Shown here: positions 54,388 through 62,997 of the stretch, piece after piece
How positions within the stretch are numbered: the stretch's first letter is position 1
Layout of the letters: every line of letters begins with the position of its first letter
Source of the DNA: Psychrobacter sp. 4Dc
Lineage (GTDB): Bacteria > Pseudomonadota > Gammaproteobacteria > Pseudomonadales > Moraxellaceae
Length of the DNA stretch: 62,997 nucleotides
Reading direction: 5' to 3'
Assembly (NCBI RefSeq): GCF_002836715.1
Contig: NZ_PJAT01000063.1
Coordinates: 1-62,997 of the forward strand
Notes under the pieces: generated by a model
The model's input: only the letters and a program-made list of their open reading frames with translations
The model's database searches: none
Told to the model about the DNA's origin: nothing
Translations under genes and position numbers: made by a program

Positions 54388-55455
54388 ATGAAAACCGAAA
54401 CTATGACATCCCAAGCGATAACCCCGATGACACAAGATAAAGACTCTCAACCGATGACTTTTCAAGATTTAATCTTAACTTTGCAAAATTATTGGGCCGA
54501 TAAAGGCTGCGTTGTATTGCAGCCTTACGACATGGAAGTCGGTGCAGGTACTTTTCATACCGCGACGTTTTTGCGCTCATTAGGTCCTGAGCGCTGGAAT
54601 GCGGCCTATGTTCAGCCATCACGTCGTCCCACTGACGGGCGCTACGGTGATAACCCGAACCGTTTGCAGCATTATTATCAGTTCCAAGTCGTGCTAAAGC
54701 CAAATCCACCGAACATCCAAGAGCTGTATTTGGACTCACTACGAGCCATTGGTATTGATCCATTGGTGCATGATGTGCGTTTTGTAGAGGACAACTGGGA
54801 ATCACCAACGCTTGGTGCGTGGGGACTTGGTTGGGAGATTTGGCTAAACGGTATGGAAGTCACGCAGTTCACGTACTTCCAGCAAGTCGGCGGTATCGAG
54901 TGCTTCCCAGTCACTGGCGAAATCACTTACGGACTTGAGCGCTTGGCCATGTATGTACAGGGCGTTGATAGCGTTTATGATTTGGTCTGGGCAGACGGTG
55001 AGTTTGGCCGTGTCACGTATGGCGATGTCTTTCATCAAAACGAAGTCGAGCAGTCTACCTATAACTTTGAGCACGCTGATGTGCCAATGATGGGTGAGAT
55101 GTTTGATTTTTATGAGCAACAAGCCGACAAATTGGTCGATGCAGGATTGCCATTGCCAGCGTATGAGATGGTATTAAAAGCATCTCATGCGTTTAACTTG
55201 CTTGATGCACGTGGCGCTATTTCAGTGACTGAACGTCAGCGTTTTATCCTACGTGTGCGTACGCTTGCTCGTAAGGTTGCCTTTGGTTATGTCGAAGCTC
55301 GTGCCAAATTGGGCTTCCCGTTGGCTGATGAAGAACATCGCCAAGCCGCGCTTGATAAGTATCTGCCAAAAGAAGACGTGTCAAAAGACAGCTTAGCAGC
55401 AGACGGCATAACAAAAGAAACTACTGACACTAACCAATCTACTAACGATAAATAG
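54388..55455 (+). CDS. glyQ: Glycyl-tRNA synthetase alpha subunit
   Basis: 355 residues of the catalytic class II alpha subunit. The conserved core begins [35 protein letters not shown] (residues 23-57) and includes [30 protein letters not shown] and [21 protein letters not shown]. coli GlyQ is 303 residues; the extra length is an N-terminal extension of about 20 and an acidic, Thr-rich C-terminal tail. The start is uncertain because several in-frame ATGs exist and none has a strong ribosome site. glyS follows after 9 bp. Confidence 0.95.
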   Translation: MKTETMTSQAITPMTQDKDSQPMTFQDLILTLQNYWADKGCVVLQPYDMEVGAGTFHTATFLRSLGPERWNAAYVQPSRRPTDGRYGDNPNRLQHYYQFQVVLKPNPPNIQELYLDSLRAIGIDPLVHDVRFVEDNWESPTLGAWGLGWEIWLNGMEVTQFTYFQQVGGIECFPVTGEITYGLERLAMYVQGVDSVYDLVWADGEFGRVTYGDVFHQNEVEQSTYNFEHADVPMMGEMFDFYEQQADKLVDAGLPLPAYEMVLKASHAFNLLDARGAISVTERQRFILRVRTLARKVAFGYVEARAKLGFPLADEEHRQAALDKYLPKEDVSKDSLAADGITKETTDTNQSTNDK

Positions 55456-55464
55456 GAGCATCCC

Positions 55465-57558
55465 ATGAGTACTATTCTATTTGAACTGGGGTGTGAAGAG
55501 CTACCTCCAAAGAGCCTAAAACCATTACGTGATGCGCTACAAGCCAGTGTCACTGATCAATTGACGGCAGCAGATATCACCTTTGATAGCATCAAAGCCT
55601 TTGCTGCTCCGCGCCGTTTGGCCATTCAGATTCAAGGTATTAGCGATAAGCAGCCTGATCGTACTGAGCAAAAACGCGGACCAGCGATTAAAGCGGCGTT
55701 CGATGCAGAGGGCAATCCAACACGTGCGGCGATGGGTTTTGCCAAAGGTTTGGGTATTGAAGCCAGCGAGCTTACGACGATTAATACCGACAAAGGTGAC
55801 TATGTCGGTTTTGAGCAGACTATTCGTGGTCAAGCGACTACTGAGCTACTGCCTGCTATTTTCCAGACCGCGCTAGATAATTTGCCGATAGCCAAACGTA
55901 TGCGCTCAGGTGCTAGCCGCAACGAGTTTGTGCGTCCAGTGCAGTGGGCAGTATTGATGCAGGATGATACTGTCATCGATGCCACCATCCAAGGTCATCA
56001 GACTGGTACGCAAACGCGTGGTCATCGCTTCCACAGCCCTGACTATCACAATATTGCTCATGCCAATGATTATGAGCAATTGCTAGACGGTTTAAAAGTG
56101 GTGGCAGATTTTGATAAGCGTCAAATGCTGATTAAAAACCAAGTTAAAGCTTTGGCAGATGAAGTCAATTCTGATGCCATCGTACCGCAAGATTTATTAG
56201 ACGAAGTCACCGCATTGGTTGATTTCCCAATTGCGCTACGAGCAAGCTTTGAAGCACGCTTTTTACAAGTACCGCAAGAAGCGCTTATCTCGACCATGCA
56301 AGCGGATCAAAAGTATTTCTGCTTGACTGATAAAACTGGCAAATTGCAGCCGTATTTCATTTTTATTACCAATATTGAATCAAAAGATCCTAACCAGATT
56401 ATCGAAGGTAATGAAAAAGTTGTGCGTCCACGTTTGGCTGATGCAGAGTTTTTCTTCTTGCAAGATCAAAAGCAGCCATTATTTGCACTCACAGAAAGTC
56501 TCAAAAATCGCGTATTCCAAGACAAATTGGGGACGATTTGGGAGAAATCTGAGCGTATTGCTAAGCTTGCTGCGTTTATCGCCACGTTGATGCAGCAGCA
56601 AGGCCACGATATCAATGTTGATGAAACCGTACGTGCGGGCATTTTGTCTAAAGCGGATTTGGCCAGCTCGCTCGTCGGCGAATACCCTGAATTACAAGGT
56701 ATCGCAGGTACGTATTATGCGCGCCTAAATAATGAGCCAGAAGCGGTCGCTGCCAGTTTAGAAGAGCAGTATCTGCCGAAATTCAGCGGTGATGTATTAC
56801 CACAAACACTGATTGGTATTTGCCTAGCATTGGCTGATCGTTTGGATACATTGGTTGGTATTTTTGCGATTAACCAAGCACCGACAGGTTCAAAGGATCC
56901 GTTTAGCTTACGTCGTTCTGCTATTGGTATCTTGCGTATTTTGATTGAAAAGCAGTTGCCGATTAATCTGGTAGCGCTCGTTGAGCAAGCGATTAAAGGC
57001 TATAGTGATGCTGAAGGTAGCAAGATTGCCAAAATGGGTGATACTTTTACCCAAGTCATGGCATTCCTAAACTCGCGCTACCGTGCGATGTATACGGAGC
57101 AAGGCGTTAGCGTCGATACGATTCAAGCAGTGCAAGCGATTAACCCGCATATGCCGCTTGATTTTGATCAGCGTATCCGTGCAGTGCAAGCATTTAGCGA
57201 GCTGTCACAAGCGTCGATGTTGGCTGACTCAAACAAGCGTGTCGCTAATATATTGGCCAAGTCAGAAGTGAGCGTGGCTGATACAGTCGATGAAGCGCTA
57301 CTGTCTGAATCTGCTGAGCAAAATTTATATGCGAATGTGAAGCAAGCACAGACAGTGGTACAACCATTGCTTGAGCAAGCGGACTATACGCAAGTATTGC
57401 AAACGCTGGCTAGCTTAGATGAGCCGTTGACACAGTTCTTTGATCAAGTAATGGTCAACAGTGAAGATGCTGCGCTTAAAAACAATCGCTTGGCATTGCT
57501 AAAGCAGGTTCGTGCCTTGTTCTTGACGGTAGCTGATATCAGTGAGCTACAGCTGTAA
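55465..57558 (+). CDS. glyS: Glycyl-tRNA synthetase beta subunit
   Basis: 697 residues, the usual size for bacterial GlyS. It begins LFELGCEELPPKSLKPLRDAL and contains SKADLASSLVGEYPELQGIAG, the conserved HD-like and anticodon-binding regions, and DPFSLRRSAIGILRI. It pairs with GlyQ to charge tRNA-Gly. TAGGAG precedes the ATG, 9 bp after glyQ. A strong terminator follows. Confidence 0.97.
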   Translation: MSTILFELGCEELPPKSLKPLRDALQASVTDQLTAADITFDSIKAFAAPRRLAIQIQGISDKQPDRTEQKRGPAIKAAFDAEGNPTRAAMGFAKGLGIEASELTTINTDKGDYVGFEQTIRGQATTELLPAIFQTALDNLPIAKRMRSGASRNEFVRPVQWAVLMQDDTVIDATIQGHQTGTQTRGHRFHSPDYHNIAHANDYEQLLDGLKVVADFDKRQMLIKNQVKALADEVNSDAIVPQDLLDEVTALVDFPIALRASFEARFLQVPQEALISTMQADQKYFCLTDKTGKLQPYFIFITNIESKDPNQIIEGNEKVVRPRLADAEFFFLQDQKQPLFALTESLKNRVFQDKLGTIWEKSERIAKLAAFIATLMQQQGHDINVDETVRAGILSKADLASSLVGEYPELQGIAGTYYARLNNEPEAVAASLEEQYLPKFSGDVLPQTLIGICLALADRLDTLVGIFAINQAPTGSKDPFSLRRSAIGILRILIEKQLPINLVALVEQAIKGYSDAEGSKIAKMGDTFTQVMAFLNSRYRAMYTEQGVSVDTIQAVQAINPHMPLDFDQRIRAVQAFSELSQASMLADSNKRVANILAKSEVSVADTVDEALLSESAEQNLYANVKQAQTVVQPLLEQADYTQVLQTLASLDEPLTQFFDQVMVNSEDAALKNNRLALLKQVRALFLTVADISELQL

Positions 57559-57622
57559 CCCTGCTAAAACCTGATAGTTACTTTAACCTGATTGTTGTTT
57601 TAAATTGACTATTACTTCTGAT

Positions 57623-57655
57623 AAAAAACCTGGCTTATCATGGCCAGGTTTTTTG
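57623..57655 (+). terminator. Intrinsic terminator of glyQS
   Basis: Stem AACCTGGC / GCCAGGTT (8 bp), 8-nt loop, T6. Confidence 0.9.
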
Positions 57656-57855
57656 TTATGCAGTTGACTGATTTGTTGGTAGGTTTATCTAGTGGATACA
57701 ACCAGTCAGTTAGCGCAATCAGCAATTAAACGGTAAAGGCATTGTATTATCGCTATTATTGACGGTAAAATTTATGTTATCAAAACGTATTAACTAATCT
57801 TATTTAGTAGATTTCGTTATTTCTCGCGTTTACCCATAATCGAAGGAGCACTGCC

Positions 57856-58146
57856 GTGTTTGCTGTTATTATCGTCATCCTTATTATTTGGGCTTCAATG
57901 TGGGCTTTTTATAAGTTTATGTACCCGCGCGCACCTAAAAGTATGATGCCAAAAGAAGGAGATGTGACCACACCGCGTCAGTGTAATTTTTGTGGCAACA
58001 GCTTGGCTGAATATCGCGGTGTACTCGAAACCAAACCAAGTACAGCTACCGATGGCAATATTGAAGCGAACCAAGAGTTATTCTTTTGCAATTATGAGCA
58101 TCAAGCAGACTTTCATGCAGGCAAGACCTACACGCCTTATACATAA
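57856..58146 (+). CDS. Small membrane-anchored protein with CxxC zinc-knuckle-like motif
   Basis: 96 residues. An N-terminal membrane helix (FAVIIVILIIWASMWAFYKFM) is followed by CNFCG and, 40 residues later, FFCNYEHQADFH. The C-x-x-C plus C-x-x-x-H arrangement resembles PP0621-type small proteins, but I am unsure of the family. The GTG start has GAAGGAG 7 nt upstream, a strong ribosome site. Function unknown. Confidence 0.78.
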   Translation: MFAVIIVILIIWASMWAFYKFMYPRAPKSMMPKEGDVTTPRQCNFCGNSLAEYRGVLETKPSTATDGNIEANQELFFCNYEHQADFHAGKTYTPYT

Positions 58147-58163
58147 ATAGATAAATGATTGAC

Positions 58164-58199
58164 CAAAAAAAGCGCCTAACTTTATTGGCTAGGCGCTTA
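58164..58199. terminator. Terminator between the small membrane protein and zapA
   Basis: Stem AAGCGCCTA / TAGGCGCTT with A7 on the left, giving a strong T-run on the minus strand for zapA; the plus-strand tail is weaker. Confidence 0.85.
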
Positions 58200-58223
58200 T
58201 ATGTTTAATACAGCACGATGTAT

Positions 58224-58700
58224 CTATAGAATAGAATGAGCATCTTTCATAATTTTATTGAGCAATGCCTCAGACTGTTTATCTCCTTGAATACGATCTT
58301 CATCGCTTCTTTGATAAGTATGAATTTTCTCGTATAAATTTAAGCAGCACAGTACTAGCAAGCTCTCTTGGCTCAGGCTTGGCGCATCGCGTTTTAGGTC
58401 GAGCGCATAATTATTGATATAAGAGACGGCTGAGTGTAGCTCTTCTTGCTCGTGCACTGGGCAATAGATGGGATAGGTCACCCCAGCAATCGCAATATCT
58501 ACTTTTTTGATTTGTGGCTCAGGAGTGCTGTTTGTTTTAGGCGCAGGTTTAGCAGCGCCGCTCTGTGGAGCTGAAGTATTTGCAGCTGAAGTATTTGGCG
58601 CGATTCTTTGGGATTTAAGCCCATTGGTTGGTAGTTGGTTATTTTGTGATGGATTGTTTGGCGCTTGCTTGTTTAAAGGGTTGGTCTGGTCATCAGTCAT
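58224..58700 (-). CDS. zapA: Cell division protein ZapA with long N-terminal extension
   Basis: 158 residues from the ATG at 58700, which has TAGGA 6 nt upstream; an ATG at 58724 has none. Residues about 70-158 match ZapA: KKVDIAIAGVTYPIYCP, LHSAVSYINNYALDLKRD, SLLVLCCLNLYEKI. The first 70 residues are a Pro/Ala/Asn/Ser-rich disordered extension absent from E. coli ZapA (109). ZapA bundles FtsZ. It lies beside a ZapB-like coiled coil and ygfB. Confidence 0.9.
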   Translation of the reverse strand: MTDDQTNPLNKQAPNNPSQNNQLPTNGLKSQRIAPNTSAANTSAPQSGAAKPAPKTNSTPEPQIKKVDIAIAGVTYPIYCPVHEQEELHSAVSYINNYALDLKRDAPSLSQESLLVLCCLNLYEKIHTYQRSDEDRIQGDKQSEALLNKIMKDAHSIL

Positions 58701-58794
58701 GATAAATCCTACAATATATGTCATTAAAGTGAGTAATATAAGAGATTATAAGTGTGAGTCTAGTGGCTTAATCAACGCTGTATTTTTAATAATG

Positions 58795-58871
58795 AAGGTA
58801 CTTGATAACTAAAGCACTTAATAGCTAAAGCACTTGATAGCTAAGACAGTTGATAATAAAGGCACTTAGTC
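58795..58871. repeat. 16-bp tandem repeat, four to five units
   Basis: Units AAGGTACTTGATAACT, AAAGCACTTAATAGCT, AAAGCACTTGATAGCT (58795, 58811, 58827) followed by two diverged copies, in the gap between the zapA start and the coiled-coil gene. Confidence 0.85.
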
Positions 58872-58955
58872 AACGTGGCTTTTATCGATAATAAAGTTAT
58901 TTAAGCAAAAAGACTTAAGCCAAACTCACCACTGACTATCTCGTGCCGCTATGTA

Positions 58956-59396
58956 TCAACCTTCTGCTTGATCGATACGGGTTAAGCGTTTTAACACCAC
59001 TTGCGTCCGTTCAGCGGCCAACTGATTCTTCTTTTGCAGTTCACTGTTTTGTTGTTTGATATCGCTATACTGCTGCTTTAGCTCATTATTGTGTTGTTGC
59101 AGCTCGCTGTTTTGTTGTTGTAATTGGCTGATCTGTTTTTGCAGTTTGTCTTGTTCTTCACCGATCATATGGTGCGCTTCTGCAAGACTCTGATAGCGCT
59201 TGTCGAGATCGTTCAGTTGTTTTTTGGCACCGTCACGTTCGTTATGACTGTTATCTAATTTGGTTTTTAGGGCGGCAAATTCTTTTGAATCAGTAACAGG
59301 GTGTTGTTTTAAGCTGCTAAGTTCAGCACTGACAAGCTGATACTGTTTTTTGATGTCGAGTACCATTTTTTCTAATATTCTAAGTTGATCATACAT
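58956..59396 (-). CDS. Coiled-coil protein, possible ZapB/TIGR02449-like
   Basis: 146 residues, almost entirely coiled coil, with strong Gln/Asn-rich heptads in the second half (IGEEQDKLQKQISQLQQQN and similar). It lies next to zapA and upstream of the divergent ygfB gene. In other gammaproteobacteria the same neighbourhood has a short ZapB-like coiled coil (TIGR02449). That assignment is inference from context and composition. Confidence 0.65.
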   Translation of the reverse strand: MYDQLRILEKMVLDIKKQYQLVSAELSSLKQHPVTDSKEFAALKTKLDNSHNERDGAKKQLNDLDKRYQSLAEAHHMIGEEQDKLQKQISQLQQQNSELQQHNNELKQQYSDIKQQNSELQKKNQLAAERTQVVLKRLTRIDQAEG

Positions 59397-59608
59397 AGTC
59401 AGTTTTTATCCTTAACAAGTAAGCGTGAATGAATTTTGTTCGCTGCATTTAATAATGCCATAGGTGACCGCATAATATCTATATCAACAAAGTAATTACA
59501 AGCATCGGGCTTTGTCTTTTCACTTTTATTTATCGATAATTTGTCCATGACATTTTATCGCGACTATTTTTATTTTATGAGCAGTAATCAATTACTAGGA
59601 CATCTATT

Positions 59609-60262
59609 ATGAATGATAATATCTCTGGCTGGAATACTTGGCTGACTGCGTTTGATGATTGGACTGACGTGTCTATTAGCGAAGTGCATGGCATGATGAC
59701 AGGGCTTATGACGGCTTGTAATGCGCCTGACGAAGCAACTTGGGCTAAGGTGTTTGAGGAGCTCAGCTTTGCCCCGCTACCAGAGCCTGCATTGACCTTG
59801 CTGACAGAAGAAGCGGAAGACATCGTGTTTCAGCTAAAAGACAAAGATGATGCCTACGCGTATATGCCGCTCATTCCAGATGATGAACATGATTTATACG
59901 AGCGCGTGATGGCGTTGAAACAGTGGGCAAACGGTTTTATGACCGGTTTTGGTATTACTGATTGTGGTTTGACCAGTGAAGAAAACGAGATGCTATCTGA
60001 TTTGGCTAAGATTGGCGCAATTCGTCTCGAAGATGATGAGGATTTTGAAGGTGGCGAAGAGTCTTATCTTTATATCTATGAATTTGCTCGTATGGTACCC
60101 GTAAGTTTTGCCACACGTAAACGCAAGGCTGTCAAAGATATCGCGCTCATCGCAGGTTTGTCTATCGATGCCAAAACAACCAAAGAGCTACAGGCAGAAG
60201 GTAAGCTACCAAAACCAATGCCGCCAGTGGTTGATGTGATGAACCATAACAATCCATCGTAA
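59609..60262 (+). CDS. UPF0149 family protein YgfB
   Basis: 217 residues. UPF0149 features are ISEVHGMMTGLMTACN near the N-terminus, a central acidic region, and WANGFMTGFG. In Pseudomonas, YgfB-like proteins modulate AlpA/ampDh3 regulation; elsewhere the role is unknown. Acidic, with many Asp/Glu. It lies divergent from the coiled-coil gene and 48 bp upstream of argE; the common order ygfB near zapA is preserved. Confidence 0.87.
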   Translation: MNDNISGWNTWLTAFDDWTDVSISEVHGMMTGLMTACNAPDEATWAKVFEELSFAPLPEPALTLLTEEAEDIVFQLKDKDDAYAYMPLIPDDEHDLYERVMALKQWANGFMTGFGITDCGLTSEENEMLSDLAKIGAIRLEDDEDFEGGEESYLYIYEFARMVPVSFATRKRKAVKDIALIAGLSIDAKTTKELQAEGKLPKPMPPVVDVMNHNNPS

Positions 60263-60310
60263 GGCAGCTCTGATACATCATAGTTCTGAAAATTGTAGTA
60301 AGGATATTTT

Positions 60311-61597
60311 ATGATCCAAAATAGCAGTAGTAATAGCGACAATGTCAGTAATAGCGATAATGTTGATAGTAGCAGCGATGTCCAGCTGAAAAATGCTGAG
60401 CACCCTACTCAGAGTCTCGATTGGCTAACACGTCTCATCTCCTTTGATACGGTCAGTCGCCATTCTAATTTGGCTTTGATTAACGATGTAAAGTCGTACT
60501 GTGAGCAGTTGGGTTTGACGGTAGATTTGACCTTTAACGAGGCTAAAACCAAAGCCAATTTGTTTGTGACTGTACCGGCTGGCGAGAATGCTGATATTAT
60601 CAATAACGGTCTGGTCTTATCAGGTCATACCGACGTTGTGCCAGTTGATGGACAAGCGTGGTCTTCAGAGCCGTTTACCGCGACGATACGTGGTGATAAG
60701 CTATACGGACGCGGTGCATGTGATATGAAGGGCTTTATCGCTTGTGCACTAACGGTATTGCCACAAGCCGTGCAGTTATCGAATAGCGGTCAGCTACGTC
60801 GTCCGTTGCATTTGGCATTGTCGTTCGATGAAGAGGTTGGTTGTTTGGGTGCGCCATTGATTTTGGCAGACCTAAAAGCACGTGGTATCACGCCTGATTA
60901 TTGTATCGTCGGTGAGCCAACTAACATGGCTATGGTAGTCGCACACAAAGGCATCGCAGTTTATCGCTGCCGTGTACATGGCAAGTCGGCGCATTCTTCA
61001 TTGATTGCACAAGGTGTCAATGCTATTAGCTACGCTAGCAGATTGGTTGGCTATGTAGATACGCTTGCTGAAGAGCTGAGCGCTCGTGATGATAACGATG
61101 CGTTATTTACAGTGCCATACTCGACATTGTCAGTAGGTACCATACATGGTGGTACAGCGACCAATATCGTGCCCAACCTATGCGAGTTTACTTTTGACTA
61201 TCGCAACCTGCCGCACATGACGCAAGACGATATACTAGCGCCCATTCAGGCAAAAGTCGCTGAACTAAACGCGCAAATGCAAGCGCGCGCTCCAGAGACT
61301 GGTATTGAGCTGATGCAAGAAGAAAGCGTCCCCGCCATGACAGATGACGATAGCTCTGAGTTGCAATCACTAATCGCTGCGCTGACAGGAGATAATGAGC
61401 GTCATAAAGTGGCTTACGCGACTGAAGGCGGTCAGTTTACCAATGCAGGTATTCCAACGATTATTTGTGGCCCCGGTAGTATTGAGCAGGCGCATAAAGC
61501 GGATGAATATGTGGAGCTTAGCGAAATTGAACGCTGCGATGCATTTTTAAAGAAGCTATTAGATAGCTGTACGACTCAGCCGTCTATGCAGTCATAA
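60311..61597 (+). CDS. argE: Acetylornithine deacetylase ArgE
   Basis: 428-residue M20-family metallohydrolase. Metal motifs are LSGHTDVVPVDGQ, GRGACDMKGF, SFDEEVGCLGA and VGEPTN; the C-terminal ATEGGQFTNAGIP and GPGSIEQAHKADEYVE complete the ArgE signature. It makes ornithine for arginine synthesis. It carries an unusual Ser/Asn/Asp-rich N-terminal stretch of about 35 residues. AAGGAT precedes the ATG. Confidence 0.92.
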   Translation: MIQNSSSNSDNVSNSDNVDSSSDVQLKNAEHPTQSLDWLTRLISFDTVSRHSNLALINDVKSYCEQLGLTVDLTFNEAKTKANLFVTVPAGENADIINNGLVLSGHTDVVPVDGQAWSSEPFTATIRGDKLYGRGACDMKGFIACALTVLPQAVQLSNSGQLRRPLHLALSFDEEVGCLGAPLILADLKARGITPDYCIVGEPTNMAMVVAHKGIAVYRCRVHGKSAHSSLIAQGVNAISYASRLVGYVDTLAEELSARDDNDALFTVPYSTLSVGTIHGGTATNIVPNLCEFTFDYRNLPHMTQDDILAPIQAKVAELNAQMQARAPETGIELMQEESVPAMTDDDSSELQSLIAALTGDNERHKVAYATEGGQFTNAGIPTIICGPGSIEQAHKADEYVELSEIERCDAFLKKLLDSCTTQPSMQS

Positions 61598-61662
61598 TTA
61601 TTCAGAAGAATGCGTGTCGTTCCTTTAAGGATTTTTGCGAGACTTTTTGATATATAGGTATA

Positions 61663-61696
61663 AATAACACCGTCTCAATGGCGGTGTTTATTTTTT
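61663..61696 (+). terminator. Intrinsic terminator of argE
   Basis: Stem AACACCG / CGGTGTT with a 9-nt loop, followed by TATTTTTT. Confidence 0.8.
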
Positions 61697-61766
61697 AGTC
61701 GCATACTTAAATCGTATAGCCGTTCGTATTAGAACCATTTACACATGACAAAGTAGGGGTGGGTTG

Positions 61767-62492
61767 ATGTCTTGGCATCTGTTTGCAGTGTTTTTCGCAA
61801 GTACGTTTTTTATCTCAGCGACCCCTGGTCCTAATATGCTGTTGGCATTTCAGTATGGCATGAACTATGGCGTCAAAAGAACCTTATGGACGCTGGCAGG
61901 TTTAAGCCTTGGCTTGTTTGTATTACTGCTATCGACACTGCTTGGATTGGATGTAATCAGTCGCCAGTCACCGTGGCTACTGACCATTATCAAGGCTGTG
62001 GGTGCAGTATACTTAATCTATTTGGGTATCAGCTCTTGGCGCGATGCTGGTGACGGTAGCTTGATGAGCGATGCTAAAGAGTTGAGTGTCGAGGTAGCAG
62101 CAGACTATACGGTTTCTGATGGAGCGCCTATATCACAGCCGCGTTCGCTCTCCAGTGCTGCTACTAAAATAGCGCCGAGCAATATGACCTTGTTTCGTAC
62201 TGGTGTTTGGGTGTCATTATCTAATCCGAAAGCTATTTTGTTCTTTGCGGCCTTTTTCCCTAAATTTATCAATTTCAGTGCGCCACTATGGCCGCAATAT
62301 GTCCTATTGACTATCGGCTTGTTTTTGAGCGAAACGATTTGGCAGATCGTATATACCTTGGGTGGCAAAAAGCTAGCAAGCTGGCTCGATGTTGGTAATC
62401 GCTTAGCTTGGCTCAATCGTGGATGTGGGGTAATATTTATAATTATCGCTGCTGCTTTATTGGCTGAAGTGATAAATAGTTTTATAGCTTAA
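61767..62492 (+). CDS. LysE/RhtB family amino acid exporter
   Basis: 241-residue membrane protein with six helices. LysE motifs are SATPGPNMLLAFQYGMNYG and WVSLSNPKAILFFAAFFPKF. A soluble linker of about 40 residues between helices 3 and 4 is longer than usual. The ATG at 61767 follows AGGGGTGGG; a TTG one codon earlier is also in frame. The family exports homoserine, lysine or similar amino acids; the substrate is unknown. Confidence 0.9.
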   Translation: MSWHLFAVFFASTFFISATPGPNMLLAFQYGMNYGVKRTLWTLAGLSLGLFVLLLSTLLGLDVISRQSPWLLTIIKAVGAVYLIYLGISSWRDAGDGSLMSDAKELSVEVAADYTVSDGAPISQPRSLSSAATKIAPSNMTLFRTGVWVSLSNPKAILFFAAFFPKFINFSAPLWPQYVLLTIGLFLSETIWQIVYTLGGKKLASWLDVGNRLAWLNRGCGVIFIIIAAALLAEVINSFIA

Positions 62493-62706
62493 AAACTACT
62501 GATAAGATTTTAAATTAAAGTGATTAATTGAACACACGTTTATTAAATTATTTTCTATACAAGCCAAATTAATTATTGACTTTAATTTTTAAATCGTTAT
62601 TATTGGCTCATTGATTTATATTACTTATCTTTCATAAGCGATAAATCGTTTCAATTAACCTGCTATTGTCGTCCTGACATTAGCCACAACCTATGGAGGA
62701 ATCATC

Positions 62707-62793
62707 GTGTCCTATATAACTACCAAGACGTTTTTAAAGATTGAATGTGTAAACCACATGACAGCAATGACACCTTCGAAAAGGTTTGGCTAA
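62707..62793 (+). CDS. Possible 28-residue peptide or gene remnant
   Basis: A GTG at 62707 has GGAGGA six nt upstream, an excellent ribosome site, but the frame closes after 28 codons (ending KRFG). It could be a small peptide, or the 5' remnant of a gene truncated by deletion or insertion. No family recognised. Confidence 0.3.
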   Translation: MSYITTKTFLKIECVNHMTAMTPSKRFG

Positions 62794-62952
62794 ATTTTTA
62801 TATAAGCTATTGAGTGATGTCCTATTTACTGATATCAACGAATAGCCTTCTGTATCTACTTGAGCTATCTCTTTTCTAAGTCTACTGTGCCAAATTTGCT
62901 CTGCGATCATGCTAAGCCATATTGCGCTTGCTGTTATCTGTTTACCTAACAT
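62734..62952 (-). CDS. Possible 72-residue hypothetical protein
   Basis: Begins MLGKQITASAIWLSMIAEQIW, with a basic C-terminus rich in Arg/Cys/His. A GGTAAAGAAAA sequence precedes the ATG. It overlaps the 28-codon frame on the other strand. No family is recognised and it may be spurious. Confidence 0.25.
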   Translation of the reverse strand: MLGKQITASAIWLSMIAEQIWHSRLRKEIAQVDTEGYSLISVNRTSLNSLYKNLAKPFRRCHCCHVVYTFNL

Positions 62953-62997
62953 TTTTCTTTACCGTTATTGCTAATAAAGCGACTCAGGCTATGATTT

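Larger units (their letters stand above)
62493..62997. other. Right-end region with only weak small frames
   Basis: About 500 bp with no confident gene. Two weak candidates are listed separately: a 28-codon frame on the plus strand and a 72-codon frame on the minus strand, with opposite orientation and overlapping positions. Confidence 0.4.

Overview
The window looks like chromosomal DNA of a Psychrobacter-type bacterium (Gammaproteobacteria, Moraxellaceae). The evidence is moderate GC with AT-rich intergenic DNA, a complete pil/chp twitching chemosensory operon, a minCDE order on the minus strand, and overall protein flavour. That assignment is inference; no 16S or marker comparison was possible. 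Most of the window is ordinary core and niche-adaptation genes, well separated by classical hairpin-plus-T terminators. I see no prophage, CRISPR array or intact insertion sequence.

Layout. 0.4-13 kb: pilG-pilH-pilI-pilJ-pilK-chpA-chpB-chpC, the chemosensory pathway that controls type IV pili. It includes a 2291-residue ChpA kinase and an unusually short PilJ receptor that lacks a periplasmic sensor domain. A cytochrome b561 follows. 13.6-18.4 kb (minus): minE, minD, minC, a membrane protein with a voltage-sensor-like N-terminus, and a PlsC-type acyltransferase. 18.7-26 kb: an OmpA-like lipoprotein, then a four-gene iron cluster (imelysin/IrpA, di-heme oxidoreductase, second imelysin, DUF1513). 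That cluster is preceded by a promoter overlapped by a perfect 19-bp Fur-box palindrome.

26-34 kb: a YgjP-type zinc peptidase that appears to start at an ATT codon, a TPMT-like methyltransferase, an HD hydrolase, the peroxide-stress block oxyR/ahpC ... ahpF, and an alanine:sodium symporter. 34-43 kb: a GST, a 132-bp MITE-like element with 8-bp target duplication, a bile-acid-type symporter, and a sulfide/persulfide block (two DUF442 proteins, a SulP transporter and a BigR-like ArsR regulator, divergent from an ETHE1/Blh-type metallo-hydrolase). Next come a methyltransferase, thioredoxin 2, a lipoprotein, SirB2, BolA and an M48 protease.

45-53 kb: tRNA-Gly(GCC) with a clear promoter and terminator, NhaC, a LysR regulator divergent from DoxX, then pirin and nitroreductase (probable redox/electrophile response), an Mpo1-like protein, and PnuC plus NadR for NAD salvage. 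53-63 kb: PspC, glyQ-glyS, a small membrane protein, a zapA / coiled-coil / ygfB cluster, argE and a LysE-type exporter.

No dramatic new defence or mobile system is visible. The observations most worth following are the putative ATT start at 26103, the MITE at 35029-35160, the sensor-less PilJ, the Fur-controlled imelysin cluster with its internal terminator and large hairpin, the BigR-like circuit, and a recurrent pattern of short tandem repeats (11-28 bp) close to gene ends, two of which run across a stop codon.
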